A stretch of 64,000 nt of DNA from Nitrospira sp. ND1 (GTDB taxonomy: Bacteria; Nitrospirota; Nitrospiria; Nitrospirales; Nitrospiraceae), in NCBI RefSeq assembly GCF_900170025.1, contig NZ_FWEX01000006.1, positions 2,223,625-2,287,624 of the forward strand. The letters are read 5' to 3'. How positions within the stretch are numbered: the stretch's first letter is position 1; the number at the start of each line of letters is the position of its first letter. Of the stretch, positions 52,266 through 62,200 are shown one piece after another. Position numbers and translations under genes: made by a program. The notes under the pieces were generated by a model. It had not been told where the DNA came from and did not search any database. It saw only the letters and a program-made list of their open reading frames with translations.

Positions 52266-53645
52266 ATGACTGAGGAATGGGGCGCGGTCCTGGTGGTCGA
52301 CGATGATGCCGACATGCGCAGCCTGCTGTGCGATGTCTTGCAGGGTCGCGGGCATCAATGCACGGGTGTCGGCAGTGGTGACGACGCGCTTCAGCGGCTG
52401 AGTGAGGAAGACTATGCCGTGGTCCTGACCGACCTTCGCATGAAAGGCATGTTGGGCACGGAGCTGTTGGCGGAGGTGAAACACCGGTATCCCGATATCG
52501 GCGTGATCCTGATGACGGCCTTCGGATCTGTGGAGACGGCGGTCGAGGCGATCCGGCATGGCGCCAGCGACTATCTGACCAAACCGGTCAAAACCGAGGA
52601 ACTGGTGCGGGTGGTCGAGCGCGCGATTCGGGAGGCGGCGCTCCGGCGCGAAGTCAGCCGGCTACGGAAAGAGGTGCACAAGGAGTACAGCTTTCATCAG
52701 ATTCTCGGCAAGAGCAAACCGATGCAGGCGGTCTTCGATCTGATTCGACGCGTGGCCGACAGTCCCACCAACGTGTTGATCACGGGAGAGAGCGGAACGG
52801 GAAAAGAACTGGTCGCCAAGGCCATTCATTACAACAGCGACCGGCGGGATGCGCCGTTTGTTCCGGTGAACTGCGCCGCGATCCCGGAACAATTGCTGGA
52901 AAGTGAACTCTTCGGGCACATGCGCGGCTCGTTTACAGACGCCAAAATGGACAAGCGCGGACTCTTTGAAGAGGCACAAAAAGGCACGTTGTTTCTGGAT
53001 GAAATCAGCGAACTTCCGCTCATGCTCCAGGCCAAACTCCTGCGCGCAATTCAGGAACGGGAAATCCGTCGCGTGGGGGCGACCAAATCTATTCCCGTGG
53101 ACGTGCGTATCATCGCCGCCACAAACTTGAACCTTTCCGAAGAAGTGAAGAATAAGCGATTCCGCGAAGATTTTTACTATCGCCTCAATGTGATCGAGTT
53201 GCGTCTTCCCCCGCTACGGGAACGTCGGGAGGATATTCCGATTCTGGTGGATGCCTTTCTAAAGAAGTGCGCCGACAGCAGGGGCAAGCAGGTCAAGGGC
53301 CTCAGCGAATCCGCCCTTGCCATGCTGGCCGACTATGCCTGGCCGGGGAATGTGCGGGAGTTGGAGAACGTCATTGAGCGGGCTGTCACGCTGAGCCATG
53401 GGGACATGATCGGCGCGGACGATTTGCCGGTGCAGGTGCAAGGCTCCAGAGGCGATCGCCGGATTCTCGATGAAGCCGCAGAACGCACCCTGCCACTGCA
53501 CGAAGTGGAAAAAGAGTACATCGTGAAAATTTTGGAAAAGACGGGTGGCAACAAGTATCAGGCCGCGCACGTCCTGGGTATCGATCGGAAGACCCTGTAT
53601 CGGAAGCTTGCCGAAATCGAAGGCAAACCACACTCAGACGCGTAG
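52266..53645 (+). CDS. NtrC-type sigma-54 activator response regulator
   Basis: A 459-residue regulator: receiver (1-120, VVDDDADM, phosphoacceptor in VVLTDLRMKGM, Lys in YLTKPVK), AAA+ domain (about 140-370, Walker A GESGTGKE, Walker B GTLFLDEI, arginine-finger region FREDFYYRLN), and a Fis-type HTH (GNKYQAAHVLGIDRKTLYRKL). The sigma-54-contacting loop reads GSFTDA rather than GAFTGA, keeping the key Phe-Thr. It is divergent from the MacA-like operon, whose sigma-54 promoter is the obvious target. The next gene is probably its kinase. Confidence 0.93.
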   Translation: MTEEWGAVLVVDDDADMRSLLCDVLQGRGHQCTGVGSGDDALQRLSEEDYAVVLTDLRMKGMLGTELLAEVKHRYPDIGVILMTAFGSVETAVEAIRHGASDYLTKPVKTEELVRVVERAIREAALRREVSRLRKEVHKEYSFHQILGKSKPMQAVFDLIRRVADSPTNVLITGESGTGKELVAKAIHYNSDRRDAPFVPVNCAAIPEQLLESELFGHMRGSFTDAKMDKRGLFEEAQKGTLFLDEISELPLMLQAKLLRAIQEREIRRVGATKSIPVDVRIIAATNLNLSEEVKNKRFREDFYYRLNVIELRLPPLRERREDIPILVDAFLKKCADSRGKQVKGLSESALAMLADYAWPGNVRELENVIERAVTLSHGDMIGADDLPVQVQGSRGDRRILDEAAERTLPLHEVEKEYIVKILEKTGGNKYQAAHVLGIDRKTLYRKLAEIEGKPHSDA

Positions 53646-53681
53646 ATTCACCGTTTCACCCTCGCGCTGGGAGCCATCGGC

Positions 53682-56372
53682 GTGCAGCCCCTTCATCAGA
53701 AATCCCCGCTGTTCGAATCCGGCCTTCCATTGTTGTTGACGGTCGGGATCTTTGTCCTGGATCTGTCGGCGCCTGCCGGGATCGACCTGTGGCTGCTCTA
53801 TGCGGTTCCGTTCACTCTGATCGCGGTGTCCTCACTCGGGCAGATTCCCCGCTATTTTCTAGGGCTGGTGGCGTTGCTGGTGCTCATCGGCCCTGTTGTA
53901 TCCTCCGCCGGACCCCTGCCGCGCTCCATCGGCCTCAATCGTCTACTGGGCCTCGGGATCCTGGGGGCCGTGGCTGCGCTGGTTGCCCGCCGTCGGTCTT
54001 CTTCTGCGAGTCCGGATGCGAGCACAAGCTTGTCGTCCCGGGCGTTCACGACGGCGCGGGTTGAGCGGCATCAACCAGAGGCAGGCGAGGTTTCGGATGC
54101 GGAAGCGCGGGCCCGGGCTGAATCGGCGGTGGTCGGTGCGGTGACCGGACAACGTCGCGCCGAAGCAGAACTGCATCAGGACAAGCTCCGTTTCGAAGGC
54201 ATCGTGCACTCGGCGATGGACGCGATCATTACCGTCGACGAAGCGCACAAAATCGTGCTGTTCAATCAGGCGGCCGAAAAGATGTTTCAGTGGGGCGCCG
54301 AGGAAGTGCTGGGGCGGCCTCTGGATCGACTGCTTCCCGAGCGTTTCCGTAGCACCCACCATGAGCATATCCGGGAGTTCGGCCGTTCCGGCATCACGAC
54401 GCGCCAAATGGGTGCGCTGGGCATGGTGATGGGGGTGCGGGCCAACGGAGAGGAATTCCCGATCGAGGCCGCGATCTCGCAGATCGGTGTGGAAGGGAGG
54501 CGGTATTACACCGTCATCCTCCGCGACATTACGGAACGCCGGCGGCTCGAGCAGGAATTAGCGGAACGCGAGGCCCTGTTGCGGGCGATTATTGAGACCG
54601 AACCCGAATGTGTAAAGGTGCTTGATCTGGACGGCAGCGTTCGAACCATCAACGCCGCAGGGCTGGCCATGATCGAAGCAACGAGTAGTGCGGACATCGT
54701 CGGGCGGGATGTGTGCCACCTGGCCACGGCCGAGTTTCGGTCGGTCTACCGTGACCTGATCGGCAAGGCCGGGCGGGGGGAAGCGGGGCGACTGGAGTTT
54801 CAGATGGTCGGTCTCCTGGGGACTCCCCGATGGCTGGATACGCATGTGGTGCCGCTGCGATCAGCCGATGGCACCATTACGGCGGTCTTGGGTGTGACGC
54901 GCGATGTGACCGAGTGGAAAAAAACCGAGGCGCTGCTGCGCCAAAGCGAAGACCGGTATCGCCGGCTCCTGGCCGTCTTGCCCGATGCCATCCTGGTCAA
55001 TCGCGAGAACCGGATCTTTTTCGCCAATGAACAAGGGGTGCGTTTGTTCGGGGCCCGATCGGCCGAGGAGATTCTCGGCAAGTCGCTGTATGACCTGGCG
55101 CATCCCGACTATCACGAGATGATCGATGCGCGGATCCGGCATCTTCTGGGGCCCGGGAACACGGTGCCCGAGGTCGAGGAAAAGATCGTGCGCTTGGACG
55201 GGATGAGTGTGGACGTGGCTGTCAGGGCTGCGCGGTTTCAGGATGAGGAGGGGTTCGGCATCCTGGTCGTCCTGCGGGACATTTCGCTTCGAAAAGCCGC
55301 CGAGCAGAAGTTGCGGGAGAGCGAAGAGCGGCTTCAAAGTTTATTGGGAGCGATGGAGGATGTCATCTGGTCGTCGTCGCTGGATCTATCCACGATGTTT
55401 TATGTCAGTCCGTCCGTGATGGAGATCTATGGCCGGCCGCCCGACGCGTTTTTAGCCAGGCCTTCGTTATGGCTGGAGGCCGTTCATCCCGACGATTGCG
55501 TGATTGCGGAACAGGCGCGACAGGCCCTCTCGACAATGGGGGAGTTCGATGTGGAGTATCGCATCGTCAGGCTCGACGGCGATCTGCGTTGGCTACACGA
55601 CCGCGGGCGGGTCATCAAGGATGCCAAAGGCCGTCCGTTGCGCATCGACGGCATTGCCAGCGACATCACGGAGCGGAAGCGGTTGCAGGCGCAACTTCGC
55701 CGGACGGAGCGCGTGGCCGAACTGGGAACGGTGGCGTCCGGCATGGCGCATGAGATCGGCACACCCATGAACGTCATTCTGGGCCGGGCCGAATATCTGA
55801 TGGAGCGCACGAAGGAGGAGCCGGTCAGGAAGGGGCTCCAAACCATCGTCAGTCAGGTCGAACGAATTACGCGGGTGATGAATCAGTTGCTGGCGTTTGC
55901 CCGGCGACGTCCGGTCGAACACCGTGCCTTGGACTTGCGCCAGACCATCGAGGACAACCTGGAAATTTTCCAGGAACGCCTGTCGCAAAGTAACATCAGC
56001 GTGGAAACCTCCTTTGCCGACGCCTGCCCCTTGGTGCATGCCGATTCCGATCAGATGAGTCAGGTCTTGATCAACCTGGTGATGAATGCGATCCATGCGA
56101 TGCCCGGGGGAGGGGTTTTGAAGCTGTCACTGGCGCCGGACCGTGGCATGGTCCGGTTGACGGTGGCGGATACCGGCCACGGGATGCCCCGGGACGTGAT
56201 CGCCAAGGTGTTCGACCCGTTTTTCACCACCAAGGAGTTCGGGAAGGGAACCGGGTTAGGTTTGACTGTGGTGAAGGGCATCATTGAGGAACACAGCGGA
56301 ACGATTGAGGTGGAGAGTGAGCCTGAGCGGGGGACGACCTTCACCATTTGCCTGCCGATAGACAAGAGCTGA
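53682..56372 (+). CDS. Multi-PAS membrane sensor histidine kinase
   Basis: An 896-residue kinase. Three to four membrane helices (residues about 10-108) are followed by a coiled coil. Four PAS domains occupy about 165-660 (examples: FEGIVHSAMDAIITVDEAHK; LLAVLPDAILVNRENRIFF; SLLGAMEDVIWSSSLDLST). The HisKA domain has His690 (GTVASGMAHEIGTPMNVILG) and the HATPase domain has NLVMNAIHAMPGG, DTGHGMP and GTGLGLTVVKGI. Start GTG 53682 with GGGAG upstream. It lies 36 bp after the NtrC-type gene, so it is the likely cognate kinase. Confidence 0.92.
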   Translation: MQPLHQKSPLFESGLPLLLTVGIFVLDLSAPAGIDLWLLYAVPFTLIAVSSLGQIPRYFLGLVALLVLIGPVVSSAGPLPRSIGLNRLLGLGILGAVAALVARRRSSSASPDASTSLSSRAFTTARVERHQPEAGEVSDAEARARAESAVVGAVTGQRRAEAELHQDKLRFEGIVHSAMDAIITVDEAHKIVLFNQAAEKMFQWGAEEVLGRPLDRLLPERFRSTHHEHIREFGRSGITTRQMGALGMVMGVRANGEEFPIEAAISQIGVEGRRYYTVILRDITERRRLEQELAEREALLRAIIETEPECVKVLDLDGSVRTINAAGLAMIEATSSADIVGRDVCHLATAEFRSVYRDLIGKAGRGEAGRLEFQMVGLLGTPRWLDTHVVPLRSADGTITAVLGVTRDVTEWKKTEALLRQSEDRYRRLLAVLPDAILVNRENRIFFANEQGVRLFGARSAEEILGKSLYDLAHPDYHEMIDARIRHLLGPGNTVPEVEEKIVRLDGMSVDVAVRAARFQDEEGFGILVVLRDISLRKAAEQKLRESEERLQSLLGAMEDVIWSSSLDLSTMFYVSPSVMEIYGRPPDAFLARPSLWLEAVHPDDCVIAEQARQALSTMGEFDVEYRIVRLDGDLRWLHDRGRVIKDAKGRPLRIDGIASDITERKRLQAQLRRTERVAELGTVASGMAHEIGTPMNVILGRAEYLMERTKEEPVRKGLQTIVSQVERITRVMNQLLAFARRRPVEHRALDLRQTIEDNLEIFQERLSQSNISVETSFADACPLVHADSDQMSQVLINLVMNAIHAMPGGGVLKLSLAPDRGMVRLTVADTGHGMPRDVIAKVFDPFFTTKEFGKGTGLGLTVVKGIIEEHSGTIEVESEPERGTTFTICLPIDKS

Positions 56373-56633
56373 TAGCGTATTGCATGTAGCTTATGGCAGG
56401 GATTGAACAGTCTTTGGGAATGGTCGGCCTCTTTTCTTCGCTCGTGCCATACGCCATCGGCAATTCGCCATAAGCTCTACTCGTCCCGTTGTGGCGCTTC
56501 GGGACAGGGCTTTTTCAGAGGGTGGGGTCTTTCTCGCCAGAGGCCGGTTCATGCACCTACTGTTTGGAGAAACCTTCGGGGCTAGTTATCCATTGAATAC
56601 AATCAGTTGCTCGCTTTCACGCGCCGACGTGAG

Positions 56634-56648
56634 TGGCACATGGTTTGC
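56634..56648 (+). promoter_or_regulatory. Sigma-54 -24/-12 promoter of the receiver gene
   Basis: The sequence TGGCACATGGTTTGC is a full match to TGGCAC-N5-TTGC. The predicted start is near 56660, which argues that translation begins at GTG 56690 rather than ATG 56663. Confidence 0.7.
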
Positions 56649-56689
56649 GTTGTGTTGTCCCCATGGTGACCTATTCCGAGGGCTCGAAC

Positions 56690-57094
56690 GTGGAAAGTCG
56701 AACACCAGCGGTATTACTGGTGGTGGAAGACGACAAGGATATGCGGAGCTTGCTCTGCGACGAGTTGTGGGGAGAGGGATACCAATTGCGCGAGGCCAGC
56801 AACGGGGAAGAGGGGCTGGCGGCGGTCATGCGAGCGGCTCCCGATCTGATCGTGACCGACTTGAAAATGCCGGCCGGCGGTTTCGACTATGTCCATCGAT
56901 TGAGGAGCTGTGTGCCCGGTTGTCCGATTATCGTCATGACCGCCTTTGGCGATGCCCAGACCAAGGACGAGGCGATGAAAAACGGCGCGACGGCCTACTT
57001 CGACAAGCCGGTCAGGCTGTCGGAACTGAAGGCGACGGTCAAGCAACTCCTGCAACATCCAGGAAGCCGGTCCGAGGATGGACTGCTGCACTGA
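56690..57094 (+). CDS. Stand-alone response-regulator receiver
   Basis: A 134-residue single receiver domain with acidic pocket VVEDDKDM, phosphoacceptor Asp in LIVTDLKMPAGG, Thr in IVMTAFGDA and Lys in YFDKPVR. There is no output domain. It resembles the receiver of the NtrC-type gene at 52266 (shared KDMRSLLCDEL). The GTG start at 56690 has GAGGG upstream and fits the sigma-54 promoter just before it. It may act as a phosphate sink or protein-binding switch for the surrounding activators. Confidence 0.85.
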   Translation: MESRTPAVLLVVEDDKDMRSLLCDELWGEGYQLREASNGEEGLAAVMRAAPDLIVTDLKMPAGGFDYVHRLRSCVPGCPIIVMTAFGDAQTKDEAMKNGATAYFDKPVRLSELKATVKQLLQHPGSRSEDGLLH

Positions 57095-57126
57095 ACATTG
57101 GCAGTGGATACGTGTTTTCGCGAGGT

Positions 57127-57143
57127 CTCCCCCAAGGGGGGAG
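57127..57143 (+). terminator. Hairpin after the receiver gene
   Basis: A 7-bp stem (CTCCCCC/GGGGGAG) with a 3-base loop is followed by a T-rich stretch of mixed bases. A second hairpin (57178-57204, GGGCCTT/AAGGCCC) lies before the next gene. Either could limit read-through. Confidence 0.4.
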
Positions 57144-57237
57144 GGTTGTCTTCGTGATCGTGGCTGTAGTACTAATAGGGCCTTCATAAAAATCAGAAAG
57201 GCCCCGCTTGGTTCGTATAGAAACGAGGAGTGATGAG

Positions 57238-58641
57238 ATGGCCGGATCTCACTCACAGGGAACACCCTTTTCCCCCTTTACCGATCCGATTCTGGCCGCT
57301 CGGTTGGAAGCTCTGAAGCTCTTGGCCGACGGGCTGACCGACCGCGTGGCGGTGATGGATCGGGATCTCAATGTGGTCTATGCCAATGACGCCGCTTGGG
57401 CGAAGTCGGGGAATCCCTCTGCGGTCGCCAAGCCGGCCAAGTGTTATCAGGCTTTCGTTCACATGACAGACCCTTGCGGGACCTGTCCTGCTGAGTCGGT
57501 CTTTAAGACGGGGGAAGTGCTCACGGTCTCCTGCAACGCGTCGGGCGATGGGACTGCCTGCGGTATGCACCAGGCGTTTCCGCTCGTCTCGTCGGCAGGA
57601 GAGGTGGCCTCGATCCTCGTGCTCTTTCACAAGCGGCCGGAGCCGCTCAGCATTCCAGCGTCGCTGCCGCAGCAAAGGCTCGGTCGATCGCGCCCGGAAC
57701 GGACCGAATCGAGATTGGGCGATCTGGTCGGCGCGAGTCCGGCCATGAATCAGCTGTTTGAAATGATCCGGTTGGTGGCCGACAGTTCAGCCACGGTGTT
57801 GATCCAGGGTGAAAGCGGCACGGGAAAGGAACTCGTGGCCCGGACCATTCACCAGACGAGCTATCGTCGCGACAAGCCTTTTGTGGTGGTCGATTGCGGG
57901 GCGCTCCCGGAAACGTTGCTGGAGAGTGAACTGTTCGGCCATGTCAAAGGAGCGTTTACCGGAGCAGCCGGGGCCAAGTCCGGGCTGTTTGAAGAGGCCG
58001 ACGGGGGCACGATCTTTCTGGATGAGATAGCCGATACGTCTCCAACCTTCCAGGCTAAGCTTCTTCGAGTCTTGCAAGAAGGCGAGATCAAGCGAGTCGG
58101 CGGGACGCAGCCGGTCAAGATCAATGTCCGTGTCATCTCCGCCACCAATAAGGATCTGACTGACCTGGTCAAGGCCAAGGCATTTCGTCAGGACCTCTAC
58201 TATCGGTTAGCCGTGTTGCCCGTTCATTTGCCGCCGCTCCGTGACCGGAGGGTGGACATTCCCTTGTTGGTCGTAAAATTTATTGCCGACTCCTGCCAGC
58301 GGCATCGGCAGGATTTGCGTCAGGTGAATGAAGAGGCCATGCGTGCCTTGACGGCTGCGCCTTGGCCCGGGAATGTCCGTGAGCTCCAGCATTATATCGA
58401 GCGAGCCGTGGTGACCACGACCCATTCGGAACTGACCTGTGCGGATCTGGTCGAACTGGGGAGTCACCCTCAGGATACCGACCTCAGGACGGTCGGCCGG
58501 GGCGCGGCGCGACAGGCCGAGCGGGTGCGTATCCTTCAGGCATTGCAGCAGACCTCCGGGAATAGGGTGCAAGCGGCTCGTGTCCTTAAAATCAGCCGGG
58601 CCAGTCTCTACAACAAGCTGCACGAATTCGGCATTCAGTAG
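57238..58641 (+). CDS. PAS-domain sigma-54-dependent activator
   Basis: A 467-residue NtrC-class activator with an N-terminal PAS sensor (about 20-135) instead of a receiver. The sensor is cysteine-rich: [20 protein letters not shown] and later [14 protein letters not shown], suggesting metal or redox sensing. The AAA+ domain (about 160-390) has GESGTGKE, an intact GAFTGA loop ([13 protein letters not shown]) and GTIFLDEI; the Fis HTH is [21 protein letters not shown]. Start ATG 57238 with GAGGAG upstream. It is immediately upstream of the sigma-54 promoter of the multicopper oxidase and is its likely activator. Confidence 0.92.
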   Translation: MAGSHSQGTPFSPFTDPILAARLEALKLLADGLTDRVAVMDRDLNVVYANDAAWAKSGNPSAVAKPAKCYQAFVHMTDPCGTCPAESVFKTGEVLTVSCNASGDGTACGMHQAFPLVSSAGEVASILVLFHKRPEPLSIPASLPQQRLGRSRPERTESRLGDLVGASPAMNQLFEMIRLVADSSATVLIQGESGTGKELVARTIHQTSYRRDKPFVVVDCGALPETLLESELFGHVKGAFTGAAGAKSGLFEEADGGTIFLDEIADTSPTFQAKLLRVLQEGEIKRVGGTQPVKINVRVISATNKDLTDLVKAKAFRQDLYYRLAVLPVHLPPLRDRRVDIPLLVVKFIADSCQRHRQDLRQVNEEAMRALTAAPWPGNVRELQHYIERAVVTTTHSELTCADLVELGSHPQDTDLRTVGRGAARQAERVRILQALQQTSGNRVQAARVLKISRASLYNKLHEFGIQ

Positions 58642-58783
58642 CTCAGCCCAGAGAGCCTGTTTTCAGGCCCTCCCCGCTTCTTGTCTCTATCCTAATCCTC
58701 TTCAGAATCAGTCCAATGGCTCTTCCTTTCGTAACCGCTAAGCGAGGAAGCTGTCCCGTATCGCCCCATAATTCACGATCTAA

Positions 58784-58801
58784 TGTCCAGCGGCTTGGAC
58801 A
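58784..58801. promoter_or_regulatory. Upstream activator dyad 1 for the multicopper oxidase promoter
   Basis: A perfect 6-6-6 dyad, TGTCCA-N6-TGGACA, is centred about 180 bp upstream of the -12/-24 element, a usual distance for NtrC-type enhancer sites. Confidence 0.55.
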
Positions 58802-58848
58802 GTCTAAGTAATTGTATTTTATATGTTCTTATCCTTGCCGAGGTGTGC

Positions 58849-58866
58849 TGTCTAATCGTCTGGAAA
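58849..58866. promoter_or_regulatory. Upstream activator dyad 2
   Basis: TGTCTA-N6-TGGAAA matches dyad 1 at five of six bases in each half-site. The centres are 65 bp apart, close to six helical turns, so two activator dimers could sit on the same face. Confidence 0.45.
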
Positions 58867-58962
58867 ACTGTGGCATTTTACGCCGGTTCAAAATTTCCCG
58901 CCTAAATCTTCAACTCCTTGAAAAATATATAACATTTCAGTCCGGCTAGGACTACCCCTAGT

Positions 58963-58977
58963 GGGCACATCAATTGC
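58963..58977 (+). promoter_or_regulatory. Sigma-54 -24/-12 promoter of the multicopper oxidase gene
   Basis: GGGCACATCAATTGC matches TGGCAC-N5-TTGC at all but the first base, with GG-N10-GC intact. The predicted transcript starts near 58989, giving a leader of about 227 nt before the ATG at 59216. Confidence 0.65.
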
Positions 58978-58990
58978 GTTGTTAGGCAGT

Positions 58991-59192
58991 GCTGGTGAAG
59001 GTGCGGGTGATTAGGACCGGCCTCCGAATGACCTGCTCCCTCGATCTTTGAGGACATCCTTCACCAGCCCTTTTTCCTTTTGGGAGCGTTTCGTGGAGGG
59101 AAAAAGGAGAGGCCGGAGGAGCCGGGGTCCTGCCTGACGGAGGCCGGTCACACGACCACGTTTTTTAACCACTCCCGCGGAAGGGCGCGGGA
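58991..59192 (+). promoter_or_regulatory. Structured mRNA leader, possible attenuator
   Basis: Stem A pairs 58991-59001 (GCTGGTGAAGG) with 59058-59068 and is followed by a T-rich run (CCCTTTTTCCTTTT), as in an intrinsic terminator. Stem B pairs 59015-59026 with 59138-59149 over 12 bases and has one arm inside the loop of A, so A and B compete or form a pseudoknot. A third stem (TCCCGCG 59173-59179 / CGCGGGA 59186-59192) lies just before the ribosome-binding site AAAGGAGG. No leader peptide was identified. Confidence 0.5.
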
Positions 59193-59215
59193 TTATAAAG
59201 GAGGGAGGCCGACAT

Positions 59216-62200
59216 ATGAGGTCTTCAGTGCAGTCAAAGCGCAGGCGCATCAGTCGTAAGGCGATGCTGAGCCTGCAGGCGGCGCTGCTCTCGGGCAGTT
59301 TGCTCGCGGCGCCGTGGGTGTTTGCGGCTGGTCCGGGCGATCAGTCGCATGAGGGACATGCGACGCCGGTCGCCATGCCGGGCTGGACACAGACCCTGAA
59401 GGGTCAGACCGTGGTGGAAAACGCCATGGAAGGTCGCGCCGGCAATGCAGAGAAGATGGAGATGCAGCACCACCGCCTGATGGAGAAGTTGGAACAGCAG
59501 GCGCAGACGGACGCGAAGGCGCAGCAGACCTCCGGTGCATTCAACGAAATGTCGATGATGCACCAGTATATGGGGCAGGACGGGAGCAGCTTCCTGTTGG
59601 CGTCCGATTCGTCGAAGGGCGAACCGGTGATGACGTCAGGGGGGAAATGTCCCGCCAATGCGCCGGTGAAGAAGTACGACGTTTCGATGATCAACATCGA
59701 AATCAGTTTGAACCGGTGGCTCGACTTCTATCCCGGGTATATGTACGTCCATACCGGGGAGATCGACAAGGTTCGCGCCGAGGAAACCAAGAACAAAGAA
59801 GCGCGGGAAAAAGACGGATTCGATCCTGGTGCGGTGACGACCGGAAACCAGGGCGATGCGATTCAGCCGCTGGTGCTCCGTGCCAACCAGGGCGATTGCG
59901 TCAAGATGACGTTGCGGAATCAGATGGAGGGTGAGGATGGCAGCTTGGTCATCCAGGCCTCCAGCATGATCGTGAGCGCCACGGGCAAGCCTGCGACGAC
60001 GACGAACCCGGACACGGTGGTTTCGCCGGGCAAGACGCAGGAGTTCGAATGGTACATTCATCCGAACATGCAGGAAGGTGTGCGGCAGTTCCACTCATGG
60101 AGCCATGATCGCGAGTTGACGGTGTTGGGCCTCTTCGGCGCCTTCATCGTCGAACCGAAGGGTTCCAAGTACCTCGATCCGCTCGGAACGGGCGCCGCGC
60201 CCGATACGAACAGCGGATGGCAGGTCATGATCGACAACGGGTCCGGACCGGACTTCCGCGAGTTCGTGTTGTTCTATCACGAGATCGGCGACGAAGCCTT
60301 CCGGCCGCTGAACAAGAAGGGTGACTTCTTGCCGCAGCGCGATCCGCTGACCGACGCCTATCGTCCGGGTGGCCGCGCGATCAACTATCGCAGCGAGCCG
60401 TTCGGCATCGATCAGATGCACTTACAGCACGAATATTTCGGCTTCGAAGATGAGTCGCTGGCCTACAGCGCCTACACCTTCGGTGACCCGCCCACCACGG
60501 TGGCCCGCGGCTACCTCGGTGATCCGGTCAAGTGGCGTTTGGTGCATGGTGGATCGGAAGTGTTCCACTCCCACCATCCGCACAGCGGAACCATCCGTTG
60601 GCAGCGCAGCCCGCGTGCCGATCAGGAAGAGCATTGGTTTAAGGGACAGGACGGACCGGTGAAGTATCCCGTGGTCCGGACGAAGTCCGATCGGGTGGAC
60701 GTCGAAGTGGTTGGTCCGTCCGAAGCGCTCGACCTGGAGCCGGAATGCGGCGGCGGTGGCTGTCAGCACCTGGCCGGCGAGTTCCTCTATCACTGCCACG
60801 TTGCGCACCACTATGTGGCGGGCATGTGGGGGTACGGCCGGTTCTACAATACGTTGCAGGTCGGCAATGCGCACACCGACACGATGCCGGATATGCGCGA
60901 GTTGCCGGATCGCCTGGGCCGTATGAAGCAGGGTGTCTCGTCGGATAAGTTGATCGGCACGACCGTCGACTGGTTCGGCAAGACCTTCAAGATCGTCGAC
61001 AAGAGCCAGAAGACGAACTGGAAGTCCGATCCTGTGATCGTGAACATCAAGGATTGGGTCGAGATGTTTGTTCCGGCCCAGGGTCAACCGGGCCACACGA
61101 GCGATGAGAAGGGCCAGATCATGGCCTACGATTCGACGGTGTGGGACTGGAAGTGGGACGGCAACATCGCCCGCGGCGAGCGGGAGAGCACCGCTCCGAA
61201 TCCGAAGTATGCGTGGGCTGCGAAGTGGGATGACAGCACCAGACCGGCGATCCTGTTCGATCCGACGACAGGGAAAATGGCCTGGCCGTTGTTCAAGCCG
61301 CACTTCGGCAAGCGCGTGCCGTTCTCGGCGAACCACAGCGGTGCGCCATGGTTGGAGCCGATTCACCAGGATGCCAACGGTGAGCGGACCTCCGAGCCGG
61401 CGATGCCGGGCGAACAGGGCCGTTGGAGCCTGTGCCCTGACAACGCCAATCGGAAGCATTACAACATTCACTTTGTCCGCATGCCGATCACCCTTGCTAA
61501 GAAGCAGGGGAAAGAGCCGGCCATGGTGGACAAGGATGGTCTGATCTACGTCCTTCACGAAGAAGAGCGTTTGACCAGAGCCAATGACGATCTCAAGCTG
61601 CCCGCCGTCATCCGCGCCAACGTGTATGACTGCGTGGACTTGTTGTTGACCAGCGAATGGGACGACGACGATTACACGAATTTCCAGTCGTCCAAAATCA
61701 ACATCCATCCACACTTCTTCCAGTTCGACACCGGGAATTCGGACGGTGTGATCTCCGGGATGGAGTACGAAATGTCGGTCCGGCCGTTCACCATGTGGGG
61801 GAAGAAGACCAAGCATGGTTTGCCGGCACCGATGGTTGCGAAGCTCACGGGCGAGGCGAAAGCCGGCGCCACCTCCATCAAGATCCAGATGGCGCCCGGC
61901 GCCACCGCGTTCCACGTCAACACCGAGTTGATGGTGGGCATGGATTGTTTGGAGAAGGGCAACGATCCGGCGGCCTCACTGCCGCGGGATAAGAGCTGTC
62001 AGGAAGTCGCCCGGGTCAAGGAGATCAAGGGCGATGTCGTCACGTTCTTCAAGCCGCTGAAGCACCATCACCCGGCGGGCGATCTCGTGTCGCCGGAGTT
62101 CGTGCGCTATCGGTGGTGGGTGGACGTGGATATGGGAACCGTGTTCTGGCATGACCACGCGTTCGGCGCGACGACCTGGCCCCATGGCGGGTTCGGCGTG

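Noticed and set aside
59216-59320. Twin-arginine (Tat) signal on the multicopper oxidase
   Set aside because: The N-terminus has KRRRISRKA before the hydrophobic core but not a proper S/T-RR-x-F-L-K motif. Export is supported, but the route is not.
60422-61915. 497-codon open frame on the minus strand
   Set aside because: It is antisense to the multicopper oxidase; GC-rich codons commonly leave such long shadows, and no domain or start signal was seen.
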